A DNA stretch of 64,000 nucleotides from Betaproteobacteria bacterium (GTDB taxonomy: Bacteria > Pseudomonadota > Gammaproteobacteria > Burkholderiales > Ferrovaceae), in NCBI GenBank assembly GCA_018971415.1, contig JAGXAW010000003.1:1-64000 (forward strand), written 5' to 3'. This document shows positions 34,758 to 45,600 of this stretch, in pieces; within the stretch, counting starts at the first letter, position 1, and every line of letters starts with the position of its first letter. The translations under genes and the position numbers were made by a program. The notes below the pieces were generated by a model that saw only the letters and a program-made list of their open reading frames with translations, had not been told where the DNA came from and did no database searches.

Positions 34758-35408
34758 TTAAAAGTGGTGTTGGTTTTTTAAACTCATTTGTACAAGAGCA
34801 TTAAGTACCGGAATCATCTGAGCATAGCCGCCTACCATACTGGGAGAGGTGCGGTATTTTCCGTTAATGATGAGTGTGGGTACAGCGTCCACTCCAGCAC
34901 TCATGGCTAACTGGTCGCCACGCTGAAGTTCGGCTTGTACGCTAAAGGAGCGATAAGCGTTGATAAATTGTTGTCGGTCTACACCCTGTTTTTGGATCCA
35001 ATCAAAGAGCTCGTCCTCAGAGAATAAATTAATATTCTCTTCATGAATGGCTTTAAAAATTCGCTCGTGCAATTGACCCACCAAATGCAGGCTGTTAATG
35101 GAGTAGTAGGTTTTGGCGGTCACCGCCCATTGACTGCGGCCAAAGCTGACCGGAACTCTTTTAAAAATAACATTTTTAGGTAATTTCTTCGCCCAAGCTT
35201 CAATGGTTGGCGCGAAATGGGCGCAATGGGGGCAGGCATAGGAAAACACTTCGTCCACTTCAACAAGTTGTGTGTTGTCCGTAGGAATGGCGGGGTCTAT
35301 CACCACATAATCTTTTCCGTTGACAAGGTTGGCGGCCTTAACCACTGGAGTTAAGGAGAGGACGCAAAGGCCGATTAACAGTGAAGAGAGTAGTTTTTTC
35401 AAGATCAT
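34758..35408 (-). CDS. dsbA: Periplasmic thiol:disulfide interchange protein DsbA
   Basis: DsbA oxidises pairs of cysteines in secreted proteins. The 216-residue precursor has a signal peptide (LSSLLIGLCVLSLTPVVKAA, cleavage probably after KAA) and the thioredoxin-fold active site CPHC within SYACPHCAHFAP (about residue 55). The cis-proline segment appears as AVPTLIINGKY. It is the last gene of a minus-strand run argS-SPOR-dsbA, the usual betaproteobacterial arrangement. Confidence 0.93.
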   Translation of the reverse strand: MILKKLLSSLLIGLCVLSLTPVVKAANLVNGKDYVVIDPAIPTDNTQLVEVDEVFSYACPHCAHFAPTIEAWAKKLPKNVIFKRVPVSFGRSQWAVTAKTYYSINSLHLVGQLHERIFKAIHEENINLFSEDELFDWIQKQGVDRQQFINAYRSFSVQAELQRGDQLAMSAGVDAVPTLIINGKYRTSPSMVGGYAQMIPVLNALVQMSLKNQHHF

Positions 35409-35426
35409 TACCTCGATAATATTAAC

Positions 35427-36143
35427 TTATTGTTTGATCACAGAAGAGCGAGTTAACCCATTACTTTTTAGAGTACTTAGCAAAGTCTTCACCTCATCCA
35501 TATTGGCAAGAGGGCCAATACGAACACGGTAGAGTTTTTCTGCGCTAGTGCCTGGAGGCAGTACGCTGGCATCAATTCCTATTAAGGCAAGATTAGCCCG
35601 TTGGTCCTCCGCTTCACGGGCCTCTTTAAAAGCCCCTGTTTGCACATAATAGTGAGAGTCACTGGCTTTTTTAGCGTTTTCTTGATCGGCTGTATTGCTT
35701 ACTGGAGGTTTAGAGACCAACTGATTGGGAGAGGTAAGGCTACTCTCAGTACTGACGCCACCTGGCGGCACTACCGCTTGGTTTCCCTCTGTCGCACTAC
35801 TAGGAGGGGCAGTGTTAGGCGTATTGGGTACAACGGGTTGTGGTGTGATGGGTGTTAACAGCGCGCCCACGTTGCCATTACTGCCCTCAACGGTGGTGGG
35901 ATTGATAATCCCGTGTTTAGAGACATCAGGCATGTCATTAATGGGTTTGTCTGAGCTGGTGTCCACTGAGTCCACTTTTTTAACAAAGGGGTTGGGCATA
36001 TGGGTAATGTAGATCGCGGTGATGGCAGAGAGCACCACGCCAAAGACGAGGCCAATTAAAATACCCTTAAAGAGGGTCATTGCGCCACCGGAGTGGCTCT
36101 GATGTTCTCGTGGGGTGCGTGATCTCATTTCAGGTCGGTTCAT
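35427..36143 (-). CDS. SPOR-domain membrane protein (FtsN-like)
   Basis: The 238-residue protein has a short cytoplasmic N-terminus, one membrane helix (LFKGILIGLVFGVVLSAITA), a low-complexity proline-, asparagine- and threonine-rich linker of about 100 residues, and a C-terminal SPOR domain (YYVQTGAFKEAREAEDQRAN; YRVRIGPLANMDEV) that binds denuded septal peptidoglycan. This layout matches FtsN-type division proteins, and its place between argS and dsbA is common in betaproteobacteria. Whether it is the functional FtsN cannot be proved from the sequence. Confidence 0.85.
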   Translation of the reverse strand: MNRPEMRSRTPREHQSHSGGAMTLFKGILIGLVFGVVLSAITAIYITHMPNPFVKKVDSVDTSSDKPINDMPDVSKHGIINPTTVEGSNGNVGALLTPITPQPVVPNTPNTAPPSSATEGNQAVVPPGGVSTESSLTSPNQLVSKPPVSNTADQENAKKASDSHYYVQTGAFKEAREAEDQRANLALIGIDASVLPPGTSAEKLYRVRIGPLANMDEVKTLLSTLKSNGLTRSSVIKQ

Positions 36144-36156
36144 GGGTGAGTCAATC

Positions 36157-37911
36157 CTACATGGTTAAGGGAGCACTAACGCCTAATAATTTTAAACCAT
36201 CTTTGAGCACCATTGAGATCGCTAAAATCAGTGCCAAGCGAGCGCGACAAAGGGACTCATCCTCCACTAAAAACTGTTGCGAGTTATAGTAGCTATGAAG
36301 CTCTGAGGCCAGTGCCTTAAGATAAAAAGCCAAGGTATGCGGCGCGTAATCCTTAGCTGCTGCACCGATGATATCAGGATAATCCTCAATTAATTGCATC
36401 AAGTTAAATTCATGATCAAGGTTAAGTAGACTAAGATCGCTTTTTACTAAGCTATCTGTGTCTCCTGCCCATTTACTGAGCACGCTATGGATTCTGGCGT
36501 GGGCGTATTGAATGTAATAGACTGGATTATCATTACTGCGGGATTTAGCCAAATCAAGGTCAAAATCAAGATGCTGGTCTGATTTACGCAGGATATAAAA
36601 GAGTCTTGCGGCATCATTACCCACTTCCTCGCGCAGCTCTCTTAAGGTCACAAACTGCGCCTTACGGGTGGACATTTGTACCTTCTCGCCGCCACGAAAA
36701 AGACTAACAAACTGGACAAGTGGTACCGTTAAGCGTTCAGTGTTGTAGCCCAAGGCGCTTAAGGCTGCCTTGACGCGTGGAATATAACCATGATGGTCAG
36801 CACCCCACACATCAACGATAACATCAAAGCCCCGTTCAAATTTATTGGCGTGGTAAGCAATATCAGAGGCAAAGTAGGTATAAATGCCATTCTCGCGTTG
36901 TACGACGCGATCCTTTTCATCACCAAAAGCGGTGGATTTAAACCACAGGGCGCCATCTTGACGATAGAGGTAGCCCTTTTGATCAAGCTCCTCAACCACC
37001 TTTTTAACCGCGCCAGAGTGAAATAGCGAAGCCTCAGAAAACCACTCATCAAAGCTTACCCCAAAGGCCTGTAAATCCTCCTGACAGTCTTTAAGTTGTA
37101 GCGCTAAAACCTGTTGATGAAGTGATTCATAATGCTCTTTTAGTAAGAATTTGGCTCTGGCAATCAGGGCATCCATGTATTTTTCGACTGCCTCCTCAGG
37201 GCCGTCCTCCTCTGGCGCATCAAGATGAAGTAGCACAAACTCATCAGCATGATAGAGGGTGTCTTTCCACTTATCTTTAATGAGTTTGGCCATATCCATC
37301 ACATACTCACCCTGATAGCCGTTACTGGGCAAGGCAATTTTAGAGCCAAAGAGAGCGAGATAACGCAGCCAAGTGGACAGCGTTAAAATATCCATTTGGC
37401 GACCAGCATCGTTGACGTAGTATTCTTTACTGACCTTAAAGCCGGCCTTTTGCAAAATATTGGCAAGCGAGTCGCCAAAGGAGGCACCCCGTCCATGACC
37501 CACATGAAGTGGCCCCGTGGGGTTACTTGAAACAAACTCAATTAACAGTTTTCTATCATGGCCTAGCGTTGTGTTACCCCAAGCGTCCTTGTGCTTTAGC
37601 ACCTCTTGAATAACCTGTTGTTTGGCGCTTGATTTAACAAAAACATTAATAAAACCAGGACCTGCGATGTCACAGCGTTCAATTAAATGGTTTTCTGGCA
37701 GGGCAGCAATAATTTTATTGGCCACCTCTCGTGGCGGTAATTTGAGGGATTTTGCCAGTTGCAAAGCGCCGTTATAGGCGTAATCACCATGACTACTTTG
37801 TTTAGGGCGCTCAAGGGTGCTCACAATCCTCTCGCTTGGCGCCACAGTGTGCATGGCTTGGTGAAACAAAGAATTGAGTTGCGTTAACAGTGGTAGCGAT
37901 GGAGTGTTCAT
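36157..37911 (-). CDS. argS: Arginyl-tRNA synthetase
   Basis: ArgS charges tRNA(Arg). The 584-residue class I enzyme has the HIGH-type motif in NPTGPLHVGHGRGASFGD (about residue 120), a KMSKS-equivalent degenerate loop VQMSTRKAQFVTL, and the C-terminal anticodon-binding domain beginning YIQYAHARIHSVL. The N-terminal Add1 domain is present. Length is normal. It precedes the SPOR gene by 13 bp. Confidence 0.96.
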   Translation of the reverse strand: MNTPSLPLLTQLNSLFHQAMHTVAPSERIVSTLERPKQSSHGDYAYNGALQLAKSLKLPPREVANKIIAALPENHLIERCDIAGPGFINVFVKSSAKQQVIQEVLKHKDAWGNTTLGHDRKLLIEFVSSNPTGPLHVGHGRGASFGDSLANILQKAGFKVSKEYYVNDAGRQMDILTLSTWLRYLALFGSKIALPSNGYQGEYVMDMAKLIKDKWKDTLYHADEFVLLHLDAPEEDGPEEAVEKYMDALIARAKFLLKEHYESLHQQVLALQLKDCQEDLQAFGVSFDEWFSEASLFHSGAVKKVVEELDQKGYLYRQDGALWFKSTAFGDEKDRVVQRENGIYTYFASDIAYHANKFERGFDVIVDVWGADHHGYIPRVKAALSALGYNTERLTVPLVQFVSLFRGGEKVQMSTRKAQFVTLRELREEVGNDAARLFYILRKSDQHLDFDLDLAKSRSNDNPVYYIQYAHARIHSVLSKWAGDTDSLVKSDLSLLNLDHEFNLMQLIEDYPDIIGAAAKDYAPHTLAFYLKALASELHSYYNSQQFLVEDESLCRARLALILAISMVLKDGLKLLGVSAPLTM

Positions 37912-37962
37912 AACTTAAATAACAGTGAGTGAATAGTGCATTATAAAGGGTAAAGTTAACGC

Positions 37963-39942
37963 TCAACAATCGATTGGGTCCACATCGATCACCCAGTTTA
38001 CCCCAGAGGGTGAGAGGGGATACAACTCTGTGCTCCAAAGACTTAGTGCCTGCTGCAAGTGAGATCTTGAGGAGGACTGGATGAGAAGCTGTAAACGGTG
38101 TTTATGGCCCACCTTAGCGAGGGTGGGGGCAATCACATCAAAAAGGGTTAAGTGCTCTGCATGAAGCGCCTTGAGGGAGTGTTTAGCAGAATGCATAAAA
38201 CTTTGCAGCGTGGAAAGTTGGGTGGAACTTGCCCTTAAAATTGCCTGGTAACAAAAGGGTGGAAAACCAATGAGACGGCGTTCATTGATTTCATTTTCAG
38301 CAAAACGTTGATAGTCGTGTTCAATGAGCGCCTGAAAAAGAGGATGCTGCGGAAAGGCGGTTTCAATAAATACTTCTCCTTGATCAGCGCCACGACCGGC
38401 TCGCCCGGAGGCTTGAAGTAATTGTGTAAATAAGCGCTCACTTGCTCTAAAGTCGCTACTGTATAGGGCACTATCAACGTTAACAGCGGCAACCATGGTT
38501 AGTTTGGGAAAATCATGGCCCTTAATTAAAATCTGTGTTCCCACCAGAATGTCCACCTGTCCCTGACTAATTTCTTGAATCTGTGTGGCCCATTCACGGC
38601 TTTTTAAGCTATCACTGTCAATTCGAAGAATACGGGCATCTGGAAAGCGCTGTTGTAAAAATTCTTCAATTTTTTGTGTTCCCTCACCGAGGGTAGTGAG
38701 GTCATGACTCTTGCAATGCCGGCAGTATTGATCTAAGGGACGCTGATAATCGCAGTGATGACAACGCAGCTGGCGTTGTCGACGATGAACCACAAGGCGA
38801 GTTTGGCAGTGCTCACAGGTGGCAAGCCACTGACATTGGTTACAGATCAACACCGGCGCAAAGCCGCGACGGTTGATAAAGACCATGGATTGCTGAGCTT
38901 TATCTAATCGCTCACCAATAGCATGAATCAGCCTATCACTGACTGGCTTTGATTCCTCTTGCGAGGCTTTTATTAAGTGTATGGCAGGCAGCGTTGCACC
39001 AGGATGAGCACGCTCCAAGAGGTGAATATGTTGATAGCGTTGTTGTTTAGCGTTCCACCAACTCTCTAGTGAGGGTGAGGCTGAGCCTAACACAACGGGA
39101 ATTTTTTTATTTTGTCCACGCACTAAAGCCAAGTCTCTGGCGTTATAGCGCATCCCTTCAGCTTGTTTGTAAGAACTGTCGTGTTCCTCATCGACGACAA
39201 TAAGACCCAGTTGCTCTAAGGGAGCAAAAATAGACAGGCGCGTTCCTAAAACAATATCGACCTTACCCTCAGCAATTTCTATCCAGCGCTGGGCACGCTC
39301 CTTATCCCCTAATGCACTGTGTAAACTGACCATGGAAGCCTGAGGAAAACGCGCCTGAAAACGCTGCTCCACAAGGGGGGTCAGATTGATTTCAGGCACC
39401 ATGATTAACACTTTTTTACCGCGCTGTAAGGTTCTTTCTACAAGCTCTAAATACACCTCAGTTTTACCGCTACCGGTAATGCCCTGTAATAGCCAAGCCT
39501 TAAATTCATTATGTTTTTGATCAATACTCTCCACAGCAGAGCGTTGTGCTGGGTTTAAAGGCGGTGCGCTTAAGGGCTTAACTGCAATTGCTTTACTGCG
39601 CTTTTTAGGAGGCTGCCAGCCGGCAGTTTTTTTAAGAGCGGGCGGCAGCGCATGCATGATCACGGGCCCTAAGGGGTAATGGTAGTATTGGCTGGTAAAG
39701 CGCAATAACTGAAGAACTTCGTCAGTGATAGGGGGAACATCGCGCCACAGTTGAATGGCTTGTTTAATTTTTTGAGGAGGAACTTGAGTGTTCTCTTTCA
39801 CTGCCACCACAATGCCGACTTTTTCATCACGGCCAAAGGGGACCACAACCCGTAAGCCAATGTCTTCCAAGGTGGCCTCATCACACTGATAATCAAAGAG
39901 TGTATTAAGTGGCAGATCAAGAGCAACTTCAATGAAAGTCAT
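37963..39942 (-). CDS. priA: Primosomal protein N' (replication restart helicase PriA)
   Basis: PriA reloads the replisome at collapsed forks. The 659-residue protein has the N-terminal 3'-DNA-binding domain, the helicase Walker A QGITGSGKTEVYLE (about residue 155), a DEEHD box (VVDEEHDSSYKQ), and the eight-cysteine zinc module (CNQCQWLATCEHC then CHHCDY and CRHCKSH), and ends with the C-terminal domain. It is somewhat shorter than the roughly 730 residues of the enterobacterial protein. Upstream lie DnaA-like boxes and paired palindromes. Confidence 0.95.
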   Translation of the reverse strand: MTFIEVALDLPLNTLFDYQCDEATLEDIGLRVVVPFGRDEKVGIVVAVKENTQVPPQKIKQAIQLWRDVPPITDEVLQLLRFTSQYYHYPLGPVIMHALPPALKKTAGWQPPKKRSKAIAVKPLSAPPLNPAQRSAVESIDQKHNEFKAWLLQGITGSGKTEVYLELVERTLQRGKKVLIMVPEINLTPLVEQRFQARFPQASMVSLHSALGDKERAQRWIEIAEGKVDIVLGTRLSIFAPLEQLGLIVVDEEHDSSYKQAEGMRYNARDLALVRGQNKKIPVVLGSASPSLESWWNAKQQRYQHIHLLERAHPGATLPAIHLIKASQEESKPVSDRLIHAIGERLDKAQQSMVFINRRGFAPVLICNQCQWLATCEHCQTRLVVHRRQRQLRCHHCDYQRPLDQYCRHCKSHDLTTLGEGTQKIEEFLQQRFPDARILRIDSDSLKSREWATQIQEISQGQVDILVGTQILIKGHDFPKLTMVAAVNVDSALYSSDFRASERLFTQLLQASGRAGRGADQGEVFIETAFPQHPLFQALIEHDYQRFAENEINERRLIGFPPFCYQAILRASSTQLSTLQSFMHSAKHSLKALHAEHLTLFDVIAPTLAKVGHKHRLQLLIQSSSRSHLQQALSLWSTELYPLSPSGVNWVIDVDPIDC

Positions 39943-40172
39943 GACTTAATGGCCGCTCGCCTTACCTGTGGATAAGTTTGTGAATAACTTAGTAAAAGCC
40001 TTGTAATGTAACAGATTCTTTCACTTTTATGATTCGTCAAGTACTTTCGTAATAAAATTTTATTTATAAAAAACAAGTACTTACAAAAAAGTTCATTTAG
40101 GCGCCTGATTTATAACGCATTATTTTTTTACGCCTTGTTATTGTGCATAAATAGACGTCTATGCCTTCTTTT
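39943..40172. promoter_or_regulatory. priA upstream region with DnaA-like boxes and paired palindromes
   Basis: This AT-rich 230-bp region between hemE and priA contains TGTGGATAA (39967-39975, a perfect DnaA box) and TGTGAATAA (39979-39987), two copies of CAAGTACTT (40038-40046 and 40074-40082; AAGTACTT is itself a palindrome), a perfect 14-bp palindrome AATAAAATTTTATT between them (40051-40064), and a 12-bp palindrome ATAGACGTCTAT (40151-40162). The last lies just after the hemE stop codon. A binding-site array controlling priA is a reasonable reading, but no known regulator was matched. Confidence 0.45.
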
Positions 40173-41237
40173 TTAGCTCTTTTTATGTATGCGTCTACTC
40201 ACGTTATGTACCGCATCCACCAAGATGCCCACATGTTCAGGATTGGTAAAGCGTGAGATACCATGACCTAAATTAAACACATGGCCAGGATGAGGGCCGT
40301 AGGAGGTGAGGATACGTTCCACTTCGTTTTCAATGGCTTCAGGTGAGCCAAAGAGAACTGAAGGGTCCATATTGCCCTGCAGTGCGACTTTTTCACCTAC
40401 CCGAGCTTTGGCATCACTCAGTTCAATCGTCCAATCTAACCCCACAGCATCAAAGCCTATCTCAGCAATACTCTCAAGCCATAGACCGCCACCTTTGGTG
40501 AAAACGATATTAGGGACTCTTCGGCCATCGGCCTGTTTGGTTAACCCTTCAGCGATGCGGCGCAAATAAGCTAAGGAGAAAGCCTGATAAGCAGGGGTCG
40601 ATAGTGTCCCACCCCAGGTATCAAAGACCATGACAGCTTGGGCTCCCGCGGCAATCTGGGCATTGAGGTAGAGAATAACTGACTCGGTGGTCACCTCTAA
40701 AATCTGATGCAACAAATCAGGGCGGCGATAGAGCATGCCTTTGATGTGTCTAAAGTCCTCCGAACCCCCGCCCTCAACCATATAACAGGCCAGGGTAAAG
40801 GGACTACCAGAAAAACCAATTAAAGGCACACTGCCAGAGAGTGAACGCTTGATTTGACTCACTGCATTCATCACATAACTTAAATGAGTATCAGGATCAG
40901 GCACTGAAAGGTTTCTTACCTCCCACTCATCTCGGAGAGGACGCTCTAATTTGGGCCCTTCGCCTTCAGCAAAATAAAGACCAAGACCCATGGCATCAGG
41001 AATGGTGAGAATATCTGAAAATAAAATCGCCGCATCAAGGGGGTAACGCGCCAAGGGCTGCAACGTCACCTCTGTGGCCAAATCAGGATTTTTACACAAA
41101 TCCAGAAAGCTACCTGCACGAGCGCGCGTGGCATTGTATTCAGGTAAATAACGCCCCGCTTGGCGCATAATCCACAGGGGCGTGTAGTCAGTGCTTTGGC
41201 GAAGTAAAGCTCTTAGAAACGTATCATTATGTAGCAT
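40173..41237 (-). CDS. hemE: Uroporphyrinogen decarboxylase
   Basis: HemE removes four carboxyl groups from uroporphyrinogen III to give coproporphyrinogen III in heme synthesis. The 354-residue TIM-barrel protein has the N-terminal signature [19 protein letters not shown], the catalytic aspartate in [15 protein letters not shown], and [16 protein letters not shown]. The C-terminal [13 protein letters not shown] block is typical. gltD lies 8 bp upstream on the same strand, so the two may be co-transcribed. Confidence 0.97.
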   Translation of the reverse strand: MLHNDTFLRALLRQSTDYTPLWIMRQAGRYLPEYNATRARAGSFLDLCKNPDLATEVTLQPLARYPLDAAILFSDILTIPDAMGLGLYFAEGEGPKLERPLRDEWEVRNLSVPDPDTHLSYVMNAVSQIKRSLSGSVPLIGFSGSPFTLACYMVEGGGSEDFRHIKGMLYRRPDLLHQILEVTTESVILYLNAQIAAGAQAVMVFDTWGGTLSTPAYQAFSLAYLRRIAEGLTKQADGRRVPNIVFTKGGGLWLESIAEIGFDAVGLDWTIELSDAKARVGEKVALQGNMDPSVLFGSPEAIENEVERILTSYGPHPGHVFNLGHGISRFTNPEHVGILVDAVHNVSRRIHKKS

Positions 41238-41244
41238 AGTATCC

Positions 41245-42681
41245 TTAACGTGGCAGTACCGATGAACCCATTAGATATTCATCCACTGCTCTAGCCGCCT
41301 GACGGCCCTCACGAATGGCCCAGACCACTAAGGATTGACCACGTCTCATGTCCCCGGCAGCAAATACTTTATCAAGGTTGGTTTTGTAGTTGTCGGTGGA
41401 GGCAGCAATGTTGCCACGACCATCAAGGCCTACGCCTAGACTCTTCAACAGGCCCTCATGCACAGGGTGAACATACCCCATGGCCAACAACACCAAATCC
41501 GCTTTGACTTCAAATTCTGAACCAGGGATTTCTTTCATGACCATCTGACCTTGTTCATTCTTTTGCCAATCAAGACGCACCGCGAGGAGTTTCTCAACTT
41601 TACCGTTACTACCTAAAAAGGCCTTGGTGGCCACACTCCAATCCCTTTGACAGCCTTCCTCTTGCGAACTTGAGGTTCTGAGTTTCATGGGATAGTTAGG
41701 CCATACCAAGGGTTTATTTTCTTTTTCAGGAGGACGAGGCATTAACTCAAACTGAGTGACAGAGAGTGCTCCTTGACGAATCGAGGTCCCCACGCAGTCT
41801 GAACCCGTGTCGCCACCACCAATCACCACCACATGTTTACCGGTGGCCAAAATATTGTTCTCAACACTGTCACCTGCGTTACGTTTATTTTGTTGCGGCA
41901 AGAAGGACATAGCAAAGTGAACACCATTGAGTTCACGTCCTGGTACCTCAAGATCACGGGGATGCTCAGAGCCGCCCGTTAATACCACGGCATCAAAATC
42001 TTTCATCAGTGTGTCGGTGGCAAGAGTGACACCAACATGCACATTGGTTTTAAAGGTAACACCCTCAGCTTGCATTTGCGTCACACGACGGTCAATTAAA
42101 TGTTTTTCCATTTTAAAATCAGGAATACCATAGCGCAGTAAGCCACCAATGCGATCATTTTTTTCAAATACAGTCACATCATGACCCACACGAGCGAGCT
42201 GCTGGGCAGCGGCAAGGCCTGAGGGGCCTGAACCCACGACGGCCACTTTTTTACCGGTTTTTTGCGCAGGAACTTGGGGGGTTACCCAACCTTGTTCCCA
42301 ACCATGATCAATAATGGTGTGCTCAATATTCTTAATGGTCACCGCATCATTATTAATGTTTAAGACACAGGCCGCTTCACAGGGGGCTGGACAAATGCGA
42401 CCAGTGAACTCAGGGAAATTATTGGTTGAGTGGAGCGTCTCTAGTGCGCTTTTCCACTGACCTTTATAAACCAAGTCGTTCCAGTCAGGAATGATGTTGT
42501 TAACAGGGCATCCTGTCTGACAAAAGGGAATTCCGCAGTCCATACAGCGGGCCCCTTGAGTGCTAACTGACTCTAGCGACAAAGGAATAGTGAATTCAGA
42601 AAAACTTTTAACGCGTTGTTCAGGTGGGATAGCACTTTGATCTTGACGTGCTATCTCCATAAATCCAGTAATTTTACCCAT
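41245..42681 (-). CDS. gltD: Glutamate synthase small (beta) subunit
   Basis: GltD passes electrons from NADPH through FAD and two Fe4S4 clusters to the large subunit. The 478-residue protein has the N-terminal cysteine clusters [17 protein letters not shown] and [11 protein letters not shown], the FAD-binding [17 protein letters not shown] (about residue 149), the NADPH-binding [15 protein letters not shown], and a C-terminal FAD block [18 protein letters not shown]. It overlaps the gltB 3' end by 8 bp. It supplies glutamate for nitrogen assimilation, perhaps with regulation linked to NtrY/NtrX, though this is only a guess. Confidence 0.97.
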   Translation of the reverse strand: MGKITGFMEIARQDQSAIPPEQRVKSFSEFTIPLSLESVSTQGARCMDCGIPFCQTGCPVNNIIPDWNDLVYKGQWKSALETLHSTNNFPEFTGRICPAPCEAACVLNINNDAVTIKNIEHTIIDHGWEQGWVTPQVPAQKTGKKVAVVGSGPSGLAAAQQLARVGHDVTVFEKNDRIGGLLRYGIPDFKMEKHLIDRRVTQMQAEGVTFKTNVHVGVTLATDTLMKDFDAVVLTGGSEHPRDLEVPGRELNGVHFAMSFLPQQNKRNAGDSVENNILATGKHVVVIGGGDTGSDCVGTSIRQGALSVTQFELMPRPPEKENKPLVWPNYPMKLRTSSSQEEGCQRDWSVATKAFLGSNGKVEKLLAVRLDWQKNEQGQMVMKEIPGSEFEVKADLVLLAMGYVHPVHEGLLKSLGVGLDGRGNIAASTDNYKTNLDKVFAAGDMRRGQSLVVWAIREGRQAARAVDEYLMGSSVLPR

Positions 42682-45600
42682 GTTGTGTCACCTTATTATC
42701 AAGATGTTGTTCACGTGCCAGTTCAATTAAGGCGCGACGGTATTCCATCGGCATCACTTTAACAAAACGCGGCAGATACTCGTTCCAATTGGCCAGAATG
42801 GTTTTTGCTCGCTCACTGTTCGTGTAGTGCGCATGTTTTTCGATTAAGCTTCTGAGTAACTCCACGTCGGGTTTACCCAGGTGATTGACCTTTACTCGTC
42901 CGTGACTATCAAGGTTACCTCGGCTTTCATCCAGCGCATTGTCCTCTGCAGGAATAGGCTCTAACTCAACCATAGCAAGGTTACAACGTTTTTCAAAATC
43001 ACCGGCTTCATCCAGCACATAAGCCACGCCCCCGCTCATGCCCGCCGCAAAATTGCGACCAGCTTCACCTAATACCACAACGGTGCCGCCTGTCATGTAT
43101 TCGCAACCGTGATCGCCAACGCCTTCCACAACGGCCGTGGCTCCAGAGTTTCTAACTGCAAAACGCTCACCGGCGACACCGCGGAAGTAGCACTCCCCTG
43201 CGATGGCCCCATAGAGTACTGTATTGCCTACAATAATGTTTTCCTCTGGCTTGATCGGGCAAATGGGGTCAGGATAGATCACAATGCGACCACCACAAAG
43301 ACCTTTACCCACATAGTCATTGGCTTCACCCACTAACTCAAAGCTAATACCCTTAGCGAGGAATGCCCCAAAACTCTGCCCTGCAGTGCCTTTTGCTTTA
43401 ACAACAATGGTGTCCTCAGGCAAACCTTGATGACCATAACGCTTAGCCACCTCACCGGAGAGCATGGCGCCCACGGTACGGTTGAGGTTACGCACTTCAG
43501 TAGTAATGGTGACTGCCTCAGCTTTTTCTAAGGCTGCTTTGGCACCGGCGATAAGTTGATGATCTAACGCCGCTTCAAGTCCATGGTCTTGTCTTTCTTT
43601 CCATGAACGGGCCACTTCTTTAGGCATGGCAGGCTGATGGAAGATTCTCGAGAAATCAAGTCCCTTGGCCTTCCAGTGCTCAATGCCTTTTTTCATGTCC
43701 AGCATGTCAACACGTCCAACCATCTCATCGAAGGTTCTAAATCCCATTTGCGCCATATATTCGCGGACTTCCTCAGCCACAAAGAAGAAGTAGTTAATGA
43801 CGTGTTCAGGTTGCCCCGTAAATTTCTTAATCAGTTCAGGGTCTTGGGTGGCAACGCCCACAGGGCAAGTGTTAAGGTGGCATTTTCTCATCATAATGCA
43901 GCCTTCAACCACTAAAGGCGCCGTGGCAAAACCAAATTCATCAGCGCCAAGGAGGGCTGCTACCACCACATCACGACCGGTTTTCATTTGTCCGTCCGCC
44001 TGCACACAAATGCGACCCCGTAGTTTATTCAACACCAGGGTTTGCTGAGTTTCAGCAAGACCTAACTCCCAGGGCGATCCGGCGTATTTAATGGAGGACA
44101 AGGGAGAGGCTCCGGTTCCACCATCGTGACCTGAAATCGTCACATGATCAGCATGAGCTTTAGAGACCCCAGCTGCCACGGTACCAACACCCACTTCAGA
44201 GACCAATTTAACGCTGACACGGGCTTGAGGATTAACGTTCTTCAAGTCATGAATTAGCTGAGCCAGATCTTCAATGGAGTAAATGTCATGGTGTGGGGGA
44301 GGGGAGATTAACCCAACGCCTGGTACTGAATGACGAAGTTTACCGATGTATTGGCTGACTTTGTGACCAGGCAATTGTCCTCCTTCACCTGGTTTTGCCC
44401 CTTGGGCCATTTTAATTTGTATATCGTCGGCATTGACTAAGTATTCCGCAGTCACTCCAAAGCGTCCTGAGGCCACCTGTTTGATGGCTGAGCGCATGGA
44501 GTCGCCATTGGCCATGGGTTTAAAGCGCATAGGGTCTTCGCCGCCCTCCCCAGTATTGGATTTACCACCAATACGGTTCATGGCGATAGCGAGTGTACTG
44601 TGCGCCTCATGGGAAATAGATCCCAAGGACATGGCCCCTGTGGCAAAGCGCTTAACAATGGACTGCGCACTTTCCACCTCCGCCAAAGGAACTGGCTGAG
44701 GGGCTGATTTAATGGCAAAGAGTCCACGCAAAGTCATCAGTTTTTCTGATTGATCATTAATGACTTTAGCGTATTCACGATAGGTGTTGTAGCTGCCAGT
44801 TTTAGTGGCAAGCTGGAGTTTAGAAATGCTCTCAGGCGTCCACATGTGGGCTTCACCGCGGATACGGTAGGCGTATTCACCGCCGGTATCAAGCGCTCCG
44901 GCGTAAAGTGGTGAGCTTGAGTAGGCAAGGTGATGCAATCTAAATACTTCCTCAGCCACTTCAGGTAAACCAATCCCTTCAATTTTGGTGGCGGTCCCCG
45001 TGAAGTAGCGCTGGACGAACTGACTGTTGAGCCCTACCGCTTCAAAGATTTGTGCACCCATATAGGACTGATAGGTGGAAATACCCATCTTGGACATGAC
45101 TTTTAATAAGCCCTTGGAGATGGCTTTAATGTAACGTTTATGGGCCTCTTTAAGGGATAAGTCCTGCGGCAACAAATCACCTAAGTGATCAATGGTCTCA
45201 AAGGCCAGGTAAGGATGCACCGCTTCTGCGCCATAACCTGCGAGTAAAGCAAAGTGATGCACTTCACGGGCTGAACCTGTTTCTACCACAAGACCGGTAT
45301 TGGTTCTTAAACCTTGTTTAATCAAGTGATGATGTACCGCTGAAGTGGCTAAGAGACCAGGAATGGCCACATGATGTTGATCTACGCCACGGTCAGAGAG
45401 AATCAGTACGTTAATGCCTTCTTTAACAGCCTGCTCAGCTTTCGCGCATAGCGCTTCCACAGCTTTTTCTATGCCCTGTTTGCCCTCAGCGATGGGGAAA
45501 TTAATGGATAACACTTGGGCTTTGAATTGGTTGCTGGTGTATTGATCAATCTGTCTTAACTTGTTCATGTCATCGATTGACAGAATCGGCTGTGACACTT

